DNA of 64,000 nt. Origin: Bradyrhizobium diazoefficiens (GTDB lineage: Bacteria; Pseudomonadota; Alphaproteobacteria; Rhizobiales; Xanthobacteraceae). The notes under the pieces were generated by a model that searched no databases, had not been told where the DNA came from, and was given only the letters and a program-made list of their open reading frames with translations. The position numbers were made by a program, and so were the translations under genes. The DNA is taken from the NCBI RefSeq assembly GCF_018131015.1, contig NZ_JAFCJJ010000017.1:1-64000 (forward strand), in the 5' to 3' direction. Shown one piece after another: positions 48,657 to 58,509 of the stretch. How positions within the stretch are numbered: position 1 is the stretch's first letter; each line of letters starts with the position of its first letter.

Positions 48657-49466
48657 ATGCAGGGATCGCTGGGAGAGAAGATCGGCGAAGGCGTCTTCGC
48701 TGATGTCCACGCCTGGGCGCCCGGTCAGGTGGTCAAACTGTCCAAGCCAGGCGTCCCGCGATGGGTCGTCCAGCACGAGACGCAAATGACCCGCGCGGCC
48801 TTCGCCGCCGGCGGCCCGGCGCCGGAAGTGTTCGGCGAAGTGACCCTGGACGGCCGCTTCGGCATCGTGCTGCCGCGGTTCGATGGGCCGACCCTGACGC
48901 AGGCGATGCGCACCGGCGCCATCACGCGTGAACAGGCTGGCGCAATCCTTGCGACGCTCTGCCACGCCGTTCACAAGACGCGACCGCCGCCTGACGCACT
49001 CTCGCTGCGCGAGGCGATGGCCGCCAGATTGCGGTTCGGCGGCAGCGTGCTTCCGGAGCGCATCACCACCGGCGTCCTCGCGCTGATCGAGCACCTCGCG
49101 CCTGATGAGGTGCTGTGCCACTCCGACCTTCACCCCGGCAACGTGATCATGACGGCAGAGGGTCCGAGACTGATCGACTGGCTCGGTGCGGCGCGTGCGC
49201 CCGCCGCCTACGAGATTGCAACTTGCCATGTCCTGATTGCCGAGCTTGACCCGGAACACGCCGACGATCCGGGGCGGTCCACAGTCAGTTCGGTTCTGCA
49301 GGCGGAGTATGCGCGGCGGGCCGGCATGTCTCCTGCGGCGCTGACGGCGGCGATGCAGCCCTATTTGCCGATCGTCCGCGTCTTCCTCCTGCTCGGCGGG
49401 GCCAGGCCTGAGATGCGGGAGCGGCAAATGCAGCGCATTGAGGCGGCCCTGCGCGCGGGAGGCTGA
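48657..49466 (+). CDS. Aminoglycoside phosphotransferase-like kinase
   Basis: A 269-residue APH/choline kinase-fold protein. The N lobe starts GEKIGEGVFADVHAW, followed by the phosphate-anchoring lysine in QVVKLSK. The catalytic loop HSDLHPGNVIM and the metal-binding aspartate in RLIDWLGAA are intact. Typical substrates are aminoglycosides, small hydroxylated metabolites or proteins; none can be assigned. The ATG at 48657 has GGAGG seven bases upstream, better than the earlier in-frame ATG at 48528. It is probably a single-gene unit. Confidence 0.88.
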   Translation: MQGSLGEKIGEGVFADVHAWAPGQVVKLSKPGVPRWVVQHETQMTRAAFAAGGPAPEVFGEVTLDGRFGIVLPRFDGPTLTQAMRTGAITREQAGAILATLCHAVHKTRPPPDALSLREAMAARLRFGGSVLPERITTGVLALIEHLAPDEVLCHSDLHPGNVIMTAEGPRLIDWLGAARAPAAYEIATCHVLIAELDPEHADDPGRSTVSSVLQAEYARRAGMSPAALTAAMQPYLPIVRVFLLLGGARPEMRERQMQRIEAALRAGG

Positions 49467-49552
49467 AGTGCGGCCTGATGTCCGCTTAGCCATCGAAAGC
49501 GATCGTCTACGACGCAAGAATGGATGTCAGCCAAAGGGCCCAAGAGCGGTCC

Positions 49553-50401
49553 TCAAACGCTCGATAAGAACTCGAAAACAGCGCCGGTGAATGCTGCCGG
49601 ATCCCGGACGGGACCGTCGTGGCCGACATTTTTGAGGGTCACCTGCCGAGCCCCGGGCACGCACTTGGCGATGGCCTTGCTAGGCAACGACCACAGTTCC
49701 CGACTGTTTTCACCACATATAACGAGCGTTGGACGGGTGAAATCTCGCAGCATCTCACAGGTGACGATGGGAGGCGGCGGAGCCGCGAACATCAGTGGGA
49801 GAACCCGAGCGTTATCGACCAGCACGGTCTGCAAATATTCCGGCACGCTGCTGAACTCGCCAGGCTGGAGGCCGAACACAATCTCCTGCAGCAGCTTCGC
49901 AGCCTTCGTGAAATCACCGTTCTCGGAAGCCGCAGCACCAATAGGACCGAACATCTTCGCGCGGTCTTCGCGCGCTATCTTCCCTTCAGGACTTTCAGCG
50001 GGAAGCACGGAGAGCACACCTGCATCATATAGAATGAGGCTGCGGACCATGGACGGCTCGCTGATTGCTGCGGCCACGGCCACCACGCCTCCGTGCGACC
50101 ACCCGACGAGATGAACAGGTCCGGCATTGAGTGAGATAATGAACTTGGTGAGATCGTCGGCGTGAGTCGCTACGCTGTAGTTCTTTCCTTCGTCAGGCCA
50201 CGGCTTAGTCCCGAAATATCGCTGGGTATAAGCGATGAACCGATACCTGTTGGCGATGATCTCTCTCACCGGCTCCCAAGCACGAAGATCGTGCGGCGCT
50301 CCGTGGACGAAGACGATTGGTTCGCCGGAGCCCTGCTCGAAGTATTGCAAGCGGACACCGTTGACCTCGACTTCCTTGGTAACCTGCTCCCGGGGCGCCA
50401 T
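49553..50401 (-). CDS. Alpha/beta hydrolase
   Basis: A 282-residue hydrolase with the oxyanion strand IVFVHGAPHDLRAW, the nucleophile in LVGWSHGGVVAVAAA and a histidine in NVGHDGPV near the C terminus. It resembles epoxide hydrolase or esterase-like proteins. AAGGAG lies nine bases before the ATG at 50401. The coding sequence looks clearly less GC-rich by eye than its neighbours, and similar short motifs 'gtccgctta' and 'gtctgctta' lie on either side, so it may be acquired. Substrate unknown. Confidence 0.87.
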   Translation of the reverse strand: MAPREQVTKEVEVNGVRLQYFEQGSGEPIVFVHGAPHDLRAWEPVREIIANRYRFIAYTQRYFGTKPWPDEGKNYSVATHADDLTKFIISLNAGPVHLVGWSHGGVVAVAAAISEPSMVRSLILYDAGVLSVLPAESPEGKIAREDRAKMFGPIGAAASENGDFTKAAKLLQEIVFGLQPGEFSSVPEYLQTVLVDNARVLPLMFAAPPPPIVTCEMLRDFTRPTLVICGENSRELWSLPSKAIAKCVPGARQVTLKNVGHDGPVRDPAAFTGAVFEFLSSV

Positions 50402-50539
50402 AGCCTGCTCCTTCTATTGCTTCTCACCGCTCCGGCATTTTGTTGCATGTTTGCTGCGGCGAGCTATATCACGACCATCGCCGGTCGGTGAGACGAATGT
50501 CTGCTTAGGGTCACATCCACGGCGGCTCGTGTCCGCTTG

Positions 50540-51409
50540 TCAGTGCAGTCCGACGGCGATCTGAAAACACCCGATCGCGACCTCGATCACGATCAGCAGC
50601 ACCACCGCGATCTCGAGGCGGAGCGAGCGCTGGGTGTCGATGATGTCGGTCAGCGCGTTGGCGGTCTCGGAGATCGCCGTCACCTTGCGCTCGAGCGTGT
50701 CGAGCCGCTCCTTCAGCTCGTACTCGTCTTCGAGGCGGGCATAGAGGCGGTCGAGCTCCGGCTTCTCCCAGAGCACGTCGGGCTTTTCGGCCACCGCGAC
50801 ACGGCCGGCGACGCGCTGCTGCACGAGCAGCGCATTGCCGATCAGCTGCAAAATGCCCTTGCGCCGGGGCGGCGTGCGGCCCTGCTCGGCAAGCTCGCGC
50901 GCGAGGGGCTCGATCACGTCAAACACGGCGGCCACGCGCCGTTCGTCGCGAGCGAGCGAGGTGCTCTTGGCGAGCGCGTCGGCAATCAGCAGCAGCCGTT
51001 CGTCGGAGAACCTGGCGAGGCAAATCGGCCCGCCCGGCTGGATCGCCTCGGCGCTTTCGTCCTTGCAGAGCTGGGCCTGCGCGATCTCTTCCTCGTAGGG
51101 ACTGAGCTCGCCGGTCACGCGGGACTTCAGGCCGTCGATCAGCACCTTCTCCTCGGACGGAAGCAGGCCGACCAGCACCACGACGCCATAGCGGAAGATC
51201 ACGGCAAGGCCGGCATGGACACGGAAGGCGGCGGGCGTCGAGGACACCAGCGGGCCGAGCTCCAGCCCGGCGGCGTTGATGCGCTCGCCCAGCATCACGG
51301 CACGGATCCGCAGGGTTGGCGCGGGGTCCTGCTTCGGCGGATCCTGCCTTGGTACGCCTTGTCCCGGCGAGGCCGGCGTCGTGCCAACGGAGAGTTGATC
51401 GGCGTTCAT
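50540..51409 (-). CDS. RMD1/DUF155 family protein
   Basis: A 289-residue protein of the RMD1 family. The family hallmark near the C terminus, DVLWEKPELDRLYARLEDEYELKERLDTLERKV, is followed by a single hydrophobic anchor (VVLLIVIEVAIGCFQIAVGL). Yeast and plant relatives are organellar and needed for meiotic division or mitochondrial translation; the bacterial role is unknown. The ATG at 51409 has AGGA eight bases upstream and is preferred over a TTG at 51469. It stands alone between the hydrolase and the glycosyltransferase. Confidence 0.87.
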   Translation of the reverse strand: MNADQLSVGTTPASPGQGVPRQDPPKQDPAPTLRIRAVMLGERINAAGLELGPLVSSTPAAFRVHAGLAVIFRYGVVVLVGLLPSEEKVLIDGLKSRVTGELSPYEEEIAQAQLCKDESAEAIQPGGPICLARFSDERLLLIADALAKSTSLARDERRVAAVFDVIEPLARELAEQGRTPPRRKGILQLIGNALLVQQRVAGRVAVAEKPDVLWEKPELDRLYARLEDEYELKERLDTLERKVTAISETANALTDIIDTQRSLRLEIAVVLLIVIEVAIGCFQIAVGLH

Positions 51410-51614
51410 GTGCTTGTCCTGCTCGGCGTCAGGAGCCCAATTGTCCGCGGTAACCAATCCTTTTAGCAATCCCGCCCGTTACGCGTCCGGTGCTCCCGGT
51501 TGCACGGTTTACCATCGAACGGCGAAGCCCCGCCAAAAAGTTGCACTCCGCGGTGCCGCGTGGTTTGTGATTGCATGACAACAGGGACCATTTCTCCGCA
51601 TTGAAACCGAAATC

Positions 51615-52190
51615 ATGTTGAGCGTCATCATTCCGACCGAGGGCGTCGAGCAGACGGCGGTCGCAACGCTGTCCGCACTGGTCCCCGGGGCGGCGGCAGG
51701 GATCGTCCGGGAAGTGCTGCTGGTCGACGGCACCCGCAACGGCGTCATCGAGCGCGTTGCCGACGTCGCAGGCTGCCGCTTCATCGGCTTCGACGGACCC
51801 TCGCAGGGCGCGGCCCTCGCTGCCGGCGCGCTCGAGGCCCGGTCGCCCTGGCTGATGTTCCTGCCCGCCGGCGCCGTGCTGGAAACCGGCTGGATCGAGG
51901 AAACCACCCAGTTCATCCAGGCCGTCTCGGCCAGCGGCCGCGAGCGCGCGGCCACCTTCCGCTATGCGCGGTCGCCCTATGCCGATCGCGGAATAGGCGA
52001 CGCGCTCCGCGCCATCGGGCGCTGGTTCGTCGGCCCCCGGGGCGGCCAGGGGCTCCTGATCGCGCGCGATCATTACGACCGGCTCGGCGGCTATCCGCCC
52101 AACGCACGCCATGCCGAGGCGCGGCTGCTGCGGCGGCTCGGCCGCTCCTCCCGGACCCGGCTGCGCAGCCGGATCGTCCAGGTCGGGTGA
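51615..52190 (+). CDS. Short family 2-like glycosyltransferase
   Basis: A 191-residue protein with a GT-A-like start, MLSVIIPTEGVEQTAVATLSAL, and the segment LLVDGTRNGV, where GT2 enzymes carry nucleotide-binding acids. The middle reads PWLMFLPAGAVLETGWIEE, the usual position of the metal DXD, but that motif is not clean here. It is shorter than most GT2 enzymes. The role is unknown; envelope or cell wall sugar transfer is a guess. The start ATG 51615 has no good ribosome site. It is followed by the divergent-free MarR-GNAT gene. Confidence 0.7.
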   Translation: MLSVIIPTEGVEQTAVATLSALVPGAAAGIVREVLLVDGTRNGVIERVADVAGCRFIGFDGPSQGAALAAGALEARSPWLMFLPAGAVLETGWIEETTQFIQAVSASGRERAATFRYARSPYADRGIGDALRAIGRWFVGPRGGQGLLIARDHYDRLGGYPPNARHAEARLLRRLGRSSRTRLRSRIVQVG

Positions 52191-52199
52191 GGCGTCCAG

Positions 52200-52241
52200 A
52201 TACTTGCCAAAGTCAAATAATTGTTTGACAATGGCAAGTAT
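52200..52241. promoter_or_regulatory. Nested palindromic operator of the MarR-GNAT gene
   Basis: ATACTTGCCA at 52200-52209 and TGGCAAGTAT at 52232-52241 form perfect ten-base arms. Inside them GTCAAA and TTTGAC pair as well, around TAATTG. Nested symmetry of this type suits a MarR dimer or two. A TTGACA at 52225-52230 could be a -35 element. The site ends 12 bp before the gene start, so self-repression is likely. Confidence 0.7.
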
Positions 52242-52253
52242 CGAGGTGCCGCC

Positions 52254-53180
52254 ATGTCACTCAGCCCTACCGACCAGATCGCAGCGGTTCGCGCCTTCAA
52301 CCGCTTCTACACCCGCAGGCTCGGTGTGCTCGACCAGCATCTCGGGCAGAGCCCGTTTTCGCTCAGCGAGGCCCGCGTGCTCTATGAACTGGCGCATCGC
52401 GACGGCCTTGCGGCAAAAGAGATCGGAACCGAGCTTGGTCTGGACCCCGGCTATCTCAGCCGCATCGTGCAGGCCTTCGACGACAAGGGGCTGATCACGC
52501 GAAAGCCCCTTCCCGCAGATCGCCGGCAATACCAGCTCAGCCTCACCGCCAAGGGCCGCCAGGCCTTCGCCAAGCTGAACCTCGGCTCGCAAAACGAGGT
52601 CGCTTCCATGCTGGCGGGGCTCTCGGCCGATGACGCGATACGGCTCACGCAGGCGATGTCGACCATCGAGGCCGTGCTGGAGCAGCGTCGAAGCCAGCCT
52701 GCTTCCTTCGTGCTGCGCAGCCATCGCGTCGGCGACATGGGCTGGGTCATCTCGCGCCAGGCCGCCGCCTATGCCGCCGACTACAACTGGGACATCAGCT
52801 ACGAGGCGCTGGTCGCCGAGATCTGCGCACAGTTCATCAAGAACTACGACGCCGCGCGCGAGCACTGCTGGATCGCGGAAGTCGGAGGCGAGCCGGTCGG
52901 CTCGATCTTCCTGGTCAAGGCCACTGACGAGATCGCCAAACTGCGCCTGTTGCAGGTGGAGAAGCAGGCGCGCGGGCTCGGCGTCGGCCGCGCGCTGGTC
53001 GAGCAATGCATCCGGGGCGCACGCGAGAGGGGCTACAGCAGGATGACGCTGTGGACCCAGAGCATCCTGGTCGCCGCGCGCGGCATCTATCAAAGTTCAG
53101 GATTCAGGCTCGTGAAGGAAGAGAAGCACCACAGCTTTGGTGCCGATCTGACCGGCGAGACCTGGGAGCGTGAGCTCTGA
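52254..53180 (+). CDS. MarR-GNAT fusion: regulator with acetyltransferase domain
   Basis: A 308-residue fusion. The N-terminal MarR domain (about 1-140) includes the winged helix AKEIGTELGLDPGYLSRIVQAFDDKGLITRK. The C-terminal GNAT domain (about 155-308) has the acetyl-CoA binding loop VEKQARGLGVGRALVEQCI near residue 240. Such fusions are common in rhizobia; the substrate that is acetylated is unknown. The start ATG is at 52254 behind AGGT, and an ATG at 52221 lies inside the operator. A strong nested palindrome upstream supports autoregulation. Confidence 0.88.
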   Translation: MSLSPTDQIAAVRAFNRFYTRRLGVLDQHLGQSPFSLSEARVLYELAHRDGLAAKEIGTELGLDPGYLSRIVQAFDDKGLITRKPLPADRRQYQLSLTAKGRQAFAKLNLGSQNEVASMLAGLSADDAIRLTQAMSTIEAVLEQRRSQPASFVLRSHRVGDMGWVISRQAAAYAADYNWDISYEALVAEICAQFIKNYDAAREHCWIAEVGGEPVGSIFLVKATDEIAKLRLLQVEKQARGLGVGRALVEQCIRGARERGYSRMTLWTQSILVAARGIYQSSGFRLVKEEKHHSFGADLTGETWEREL

Positions 53181-53247
53181 CCGGCGGGCGCTGACCCGCG
53201 CCCCGGTGCCGCCTCGTCCGCCCGTGGTCATTTCGCGGGCAGCGACC

Positions 53248-53263
53248 CTTGATTTACATCAAG
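53248..53263. promoter_or_regulatory. Perfect FNR/FixK-type box
   Basis: CTTGAT-ttac-ATCAAG is a perfect dyad and matches the FNR/FixK consensus TTGAT-N4-ATCAA exactly. It is centred about 91 bp upstream of the ATG at 53347. With the usual -41.5 placement, transcription would start near 53297 and give a leader of about 50 nt. It suggests control by oxygen-limitation regulators such as FixK2 or FnrN. Confidence 0.8.
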
Positions 53264-53346
53264 TCGGCAAACGCCCTCGACGCCGACCTTTTCGGCGCAT
53301 GCAACAGCGCCGCTGTCCGGGCCCGGCGCGCCAGGGGGACAAACCG

Positions 53347-53655
53347 ATGAGATACCAGGTCTGGTACATGAAGCCGTCGTTTCTTCGCGGTGTCGTCGGA
53401 AGCGCGCCCGATCCCGACAACCTGCCAGCGACGCACGTTCACCTGAAGGACATCGAGGCCGGCGATCGGGAAGATGCCCTGCACCAGATGCGGGCGGACG
53501 TCTGGTCGCCGAAGGGCGAGGCGCTCGACCTGCTCGGCAGCAAGGGACTGGAGCACACGACCATGACGATCGGCGACGTGCTCGTGGACGACAGCGATGC
53601 GGTCTACCTCGTCACCGCGATCGGGTTCACCCGGCTGCCGAAGAAGGAAACGTAG
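53347..53655 (+). CDS. Small hypothetical protein behind a FixK-type box
   Basis: A 102-residue protein starting MRYQVWYMKPSFLRGVVGSAP and continuing DNLPATHVHLKDIEAGDREDAL, with a hydrophobic end VYLVTAIGFTRLPKK. I do not recognise the family. A GGGGG lies seven bases before the ATG at 53347; a much longer frame from 53170 would span the regulatory box and is rejected. The perfect FNR/FixK box upstream predicts expression under low oxygen. It is followed by a palindromic repeat. Confidence 0.75.
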   Translation: MRYQVWYMKPSFLRGVVGSAPDPDNLPATHVHLKDIEAGDREDALHQMRADVWSPKGEALDLLGSKGLEHTTMTIGDVLVDDSDAVYLVTAIGFTRLPKKET

Positions 53656-53776
53656 GCTGGGCAAAGGCGCATGAGCGCCGTGCCCACCGATCCAGCATTG
53701 CGACCAAGATTGTGGGCACGCGGAGCCTGTCATCGGGCGCGCATCCGCGCGACCCGTTGGCTTTGCCCACGCTACG
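53652..53776. repeat. Intergenic palindromic repeat of the 'gtgggcaaagcg' family
   Basis: Outer arms GTAGGCTGGGCAAAG and CTTTGCCCACGCTAC form an inverted repeat. The interior has GCGCATGAGCGCCGTGCCCA and 'gtgggcacgcgg' as inner hairpins. Copies at 3787-3873 and 57217-57306 share this text. Together with the next repeat it fills most of the 307-bp gap between 53655 and moaB. Confidence 0.8.
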
Positions 53777-53806
53777 ATACTGTAGCTGCGCGATGCGCAT
53801 GATTGT

Positions 53807-53952
53807 GCCCTCTCCCCTTGCGGGAGAGGGCATCTCCGCTGGCAGACAGAAGCTCACTTGGGTGAGGGGTATGTCTCCGCGAATGCCGGTGCGCGCGGAG
53901 AAAACCCCTCATCCGGCGCTTCGCGCCACCTTCCCCCACAAGGGGGGAAGGG
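53807..53952. repeat. Intergenic palindromic repeat of the 'ctctccccttgcgggagagg' family
   Basis: GCCCTCTCCCCTTGCGGGAG (continuing AGGGC) forms a left hairpin, and CCTTCCCCCACAAGGGGGGA (continuing AGGG) a right one. It is related to 19825-19969 and lies just downstream of the moaB stop, where it could act as a terminator or RNA end. Confidence 0.75.
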
Positions 53953-53962
53953 AAGAAAGCGC

Positions 53963-54526
53963 TCACACCGTCGCGCCCTGCGCCTTCGGCCTTCGCAGAT
54001 GCTCGTCGAGCCGCGGCATGATCTCGACGAAGTTGCAGGGGCGCGTGCGGTAGTCGAGCTGGGCGGCGAGGATGCCGTCCCAGCCGTCGCGGCAGGCACC
54101 GGGCGAGCCCGGCAGGCAGAAGATGTAGGTCGCCCCCGCAACGCCGGCGGTGGCGCGGCTCTGGATCGTCGACGTCCCGATCTTGGCGTGGCTCATCATG
54201 TGGAACGCGATGGAGAAGCCGTCCATGCGCTTCTCGAACAAAGGCTCGATCGCCTCCGGCGTGACGTCGCGGCCGGTAAAGCCGGTGCCGCCGGTGGTGA
54301 TGACGACGTCGACGCCGGCATCCGCGATCCAGCGGCGGATCACGGCGCGGATCGCCTCGATGTCGTCGGTGACGATCTCGCGCGCGGCAAGATGATGGCC
54401 GGCCGCGGTGAGGCGGTCGGCGAGCGTCTGGCCGGACTTGTCGTCGGCGAGCGCCCGCGTGTCGGAGACGGTGAGCACCGCGATGTTGAGCGGGATGAAC
54501 TGTTTTGCTTCGTCGATGGACGCCAC
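53963..54526 (-). CDS. moaB: Molybdenum cofactor biosynthesis protein B
   Basis: A 187-residue MoaB/MogA-type protein. The molybdopterin-binding segments are LTVSDTRALADDKSGQTL near the start and the loop VVITTGGTGFTGRDVTPEAIEPLFEK near 75-100. MoaB/MogA proteins adenylate molybdopterin before molybdate insertion. The start is GTG 54526 with AGGAGTG upstream; there is no good in-frame ATG. No other moa gene lies beside it. A repeat lies upstream. Confidence 0.93.
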   Translation of the reverse strand: MASIDEAKQFIPLNIAVLTVSDTRALADDKSGQTLADRLTAAGHHLAAREIVTDDIEAIRAVIRRWIADAGVDVVITTGGTGFTGRDVTPEAIEPLFEKRMDGFSIAFHMMSHAKIGTSTIQSRATAGVAGATYIFCLPGSPGACRDGWDGILAAQLDYRTRPCNFVEIMPRLDEHLRRPKAQGATV

Positions 54527-54541
54527 GACTTCACTCCTGTT

Positions 54542-54654
54542 ACCCGGGCCACGGACGAACGCATCCGCGTTCGCTCGGGGATGACGCCACTACGCCTGGA
54601 TTCCCGGATGCGCAATCGTGCATCATAGTTCGCTGCGCTGCGTCCAGGGCACGG
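54542..54654. repeat. Intergenic repeat ending 'cgctgcgctgcgtccagggcacg'
   Basis: The left part is ACCCGGGCCACGGACGAACG, the right part CGCTGCGCTGCGTCCAGGGC. It resembles the copy at 25811-25924. It lies between moaB and ypfJ and shows no gene. Confidence 0.6.
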
Positions 54655-54668
54655 ACCAAGTGCAACGA

Positions 54669-55607
54669 CTACGTGCCGTTGCCGAACGTGTTACAGGCCT
54701 GCACCGTGCCCTGCTGGTAGCCGGTCATGAACCACTGCTTGCGCTGCGCCGCCGAGCCGTGGGTGAAGGAATCGGGCACGACCCGTCCGGTGGCCTGGCG
54801 TTGCAGCGTGTCGTCGCCGATCGCGGTCGCCGTGGTCAGCGCCGCCTCGATGTCGCCGGGCTCGATGAAGCCTGGCCGCTTCTTCTCCTCGCGGTTGACC
54901 CAGACGCCCGACAGGCAATCGGCCTGCAGCTCCACCTTCACCTGCAGCGCATTGGCTTCGGCCTTGGAGCCCGCCTGCTGCTGCAGCCGGTTCACGCGCG
55001 GGATGATGCCGAGCACGTTCTGGATGTGATGGCCGGCCTCATGCGCGATGATATAGGCGGTGGTGAAGTTGCACGCCGACTTGCCGGAGCAGCCGCGAAA
55101 GCGCGTCTCGACCTCGCGGAAGAACGCGGTGTCGAGGAAGATGGCCTTGTCCGGCGGACAGTAGAACGGCCCCATTGCCGACTGCGCCATGCCGCAGCGG
55201 CCGCCATTGGTGGCGTTGCGGAACAGGATGATCTTGGGGCCGGTGTAGGTCTGGCCGCTGGCCTGGAAGATCTCGCTCCAGCGGTCGTCGATCTCGCCGA
55301 GGATGCCGGAGATCATGCTGCCCATCTCGTCGGTCGGCGCGCCGCGCTTGGCCGAGGTCGACTGGCGGTCGGTCTGGTAGCTCGGCGCGCGGCCGCCGCC
55401 GGAGAGGACCTCGGCGCCGCCGATCAGGAGGCGCGGGTCGATGCCGAAGGCATAGCCGATCAGGCCGAGCACGATGATGGTACCGATGCCGAGCCCGCCG
55501 CCGCCCATGGGAAGGCCGAACCCGCCACCGCCGCCGCCCATGCCGCCGCCGCCGTCGTCGCGGCGGTCCTCGATGTCGTCGCTGCGGCGGAAGTCATCGT
55601 AGCGCAT
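54669..55607 (-). CDS. ypfJ: YpfJ-family neutral zinc metallopeptidase
   Basis: A 312-residue membrane-linked metallopeptidase. A Gly-rich N terminus (MRYDDFRRSDDIEDRRDDGG then polyglycine) leads to a single membrane helix (about 40-54). The zinc motif HEAGHH lies at 189-194, and the downstream ELQADCLSGVW carries the third ligand acid. The C-terminal part TGYQQGTVQACNTF is conserved in the family. The role is unknown. The ATG at 55607 has GGGGAAG upstream. It is divergent from ccrM and has paired GANTC sites in its promoter region. Confidence 0.92.
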   Translation of the reverse strand: MRYDDFRRSDDIEDRRDDGGGGMGGGGGGFGLPMGGGGLGIGTIIVLGLIGYAFGIDPRLLIGGAEVLSGGGRAPSYQTDRQSTSAKRGAPTDEMGSMISGILGEIDDRWSEIFQASGQTYTGPKIILFRNATNGGRCGMAQSAMGPFYCPPDKAIFLDTAFFREVETRFRGCSGKSACNFTTAYIIAHEAGHHIQNVLGIIPRVNRLQQQAGSKAEANALQVKVELQADCLSGVWVNREEKKRPGFIEPGDIEAALTTATAIGDDTLQRQATGRVVPDSFTHGSAAQRKQWFMTGYQQGTVQACNTFGNGT

Positions 55608-57197
<1,590 letters not shown>

Positions 57198-57216
57198 GCC
57201 ATTCCCGACAACCGGC

Positions 57217-57306
57217 AGGGTGGGCAAAGGCGCAATGCGCCGTGCCCACCATTCGCCGTGGCGTCAGCAGAAATGGTGGGCACGCTTCGCTTTGCCTACC
57301 CTACGG
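57217..57306. repeat. Intergenic palindromic repeat of the 'gtgggcaaagcg' family
   Basis: It starts AGGGTGGGCAAAGGCGCAAT and ends GCACGCTTCGCTTTGCCTAC, with inner hairpins. Copies are at 3787-3873 and 53652-53776. It lies just after ccrM and may form the 3' end of its transcript. Confidence 0.85.
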
Positions 57307-57371
57307 CTCCTTGAACAACGCCGCGGTCAGGACTACATTCGTCGCCCAGTCTTCGTTGTGAGCGAATTGCC

Positions 57372-57698
57372 ATGCGACGACAGTCCGAGACATTGCTGCT
57401 GGTGCCGCTGCTGCCGATCTTCCTGCTCGGCATGTTTCCGATGTTCCTGATCGGGCTGCTCGGATTCTTCGGCCTCGCCATCTTCGGCGTGCTCGTCGTT
57501 TGCGTCGGGCTCGCCAGCAGCAACGAGGCTCACGACAATTTCAATCACGACGTCATCGTCCACGGCTATGCGCGGGGCTCGGAGCGCAAGGCAAGGGCCT
57601 CCGACATGCATCTCGCCACCCGGCTCGGCCTCCGCCTCGAGGCGGTCGGCGCCGCGATGATCGTCGCGGCAACGATCGGCCTCCTCTACGCCGGCTGA
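57372..57698 (+). CDS. Small membrane protein, unknown
   Basis: A 108-residue protein with two adjacent helices at the start (LLLVPLLPIFLLGMFPMFLIG, then LGFFGLAIFGVLVVCVGLAS) and a third near the C terminus (VGAAMIVAATIGLLYAG). The loop is polar, with HDNFNHDVIVHGYARG. I do not recognise a family. The ATG at 57372 has no strong site upstream. It lies alone between ccrM and the GST gene. Confidence 0.7.
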   Translation: MRRQSETLLLVPLLPIFLLGMFPMFLIGLLGFFGLAIFGVLVVCVGLASSNEAHDNFNHDVIVHGYARGSERKARASDMHLATRLGLRLEAVGAAMIVAATIGLLYAG

Positions 57699-57804
57699 TC
57701 TGCGCCCGGCGCAGATACCGCCCGGCAAACTCGCCGGTTGCCCTCCCCGACATGGTTCAGGCAAGACAAGGCGCCTCGCGGCAATGACACTGGGGAGACA
57801 AACC

Positions 57805-58491
57805 ATGCTCAAATTCTATTTCAACGGATCGCCGAACCCGACCAAGGTCGCGCTGTTTCTCGAGGAGGCCGGCCTGCCCTTCGAGCCCGTGAAGATCGAC
57901 ACCCGCAAGGGCGAGCAGTTCGCGCCGGAGTTTCTCAAGATCAACCCGAACGGCAAGGTGCCGGCGATCGACGACAATGGCACGATCGTGTTCGACTCGA
58001 ACGCCATCCTGCTCTATCTCGCCGAGAAGACCGGGAAATTCCTGCCCGCCGCCAATGTGCGTGGCGAGACGCTGTCATGGCTGATGTTCGTCGCCACCGG
58101 CGTCGGGCCGTATTCCGGCCAGGCCGTGCATTTCAGGCATTTCGCGCCGAAGGACCAGAACCACGACTATGCGCATAACCGCTACCAGTTCGAAGGCCAC
58201 CGCCACTACCAGATCCTCGACGATCACCTCGCCAGGCACCGCTACATGGTGGGCGAGGCCTACTCCATCGTCGATATGGCGCTGTGGGGCTGGGCGCGCA
58301 TGGCCGCCTTCGTGCTCGGCGAGGACGCCGTCGCAAAATATCCGAACGTGAAGCGGCTGGTGGACGAGATCTCGGCGCGGCCGGCCGCCGCGCGCGCCAT
58401 CGCGCTGAAGGACAAGTTCACCTTCAAGTCCGAGATGGACGACGAGGCGCGAAGCAACATGTTCAAGCACATGGGGACGAAGGTGGCTTGA
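57805..58491 (+). CDS. Glutathione S-transferase family protein
   Basis: A 228-residue cytosolic GST. The N-terminal thioredoxin-fold domain (about 1-80) opens MLKFYFNGSPNPTKVALFLEEAGLPFE and ends with DSNAILLYLAEKTGKFLP. The C-terminal helical domain includes GEAYSIVDMALWGWARM. The family conjugates glutathione to electrophiles, or serves as a peroxidase or isomerase; the substrate is unknown. The ATG at 57805 has GGGGAGA upstream. It ends before a palindromic repeat that lies opposite the phytochrome. Confidence 0.93.
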   Translation: MLKFYFNGSPNPTKVALFLEEAGLPFEPVKIDTRKGEQFAPEFLKINPNGKVPAIDDNGTIVFDSNAILLYLAEKTGKFLPAANVRGETLSWLMFVATGVGPYSGQAVHFRHFAPKDQNHDYAHNRYQFEGHRHYQILDDHLARHRYMVGEAYSIVDMALWGWARMAAFVLGEDAVAKYPNVKRLVDEISARPAAARAIALKDKFTFKSEMDDEARSNMFKHMGTKVA

Positions 58492-58509
58492 AGACCTGCC
58501 TGCGCTTAC

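Noticed and set aside
53652-53952. Possible CRISPR-like or RNA gene cluster in the repeats before moaB
   Set aside because: The repeats are two different palindromic families, not regularly spaced direct repeats, and no cas gene is near.
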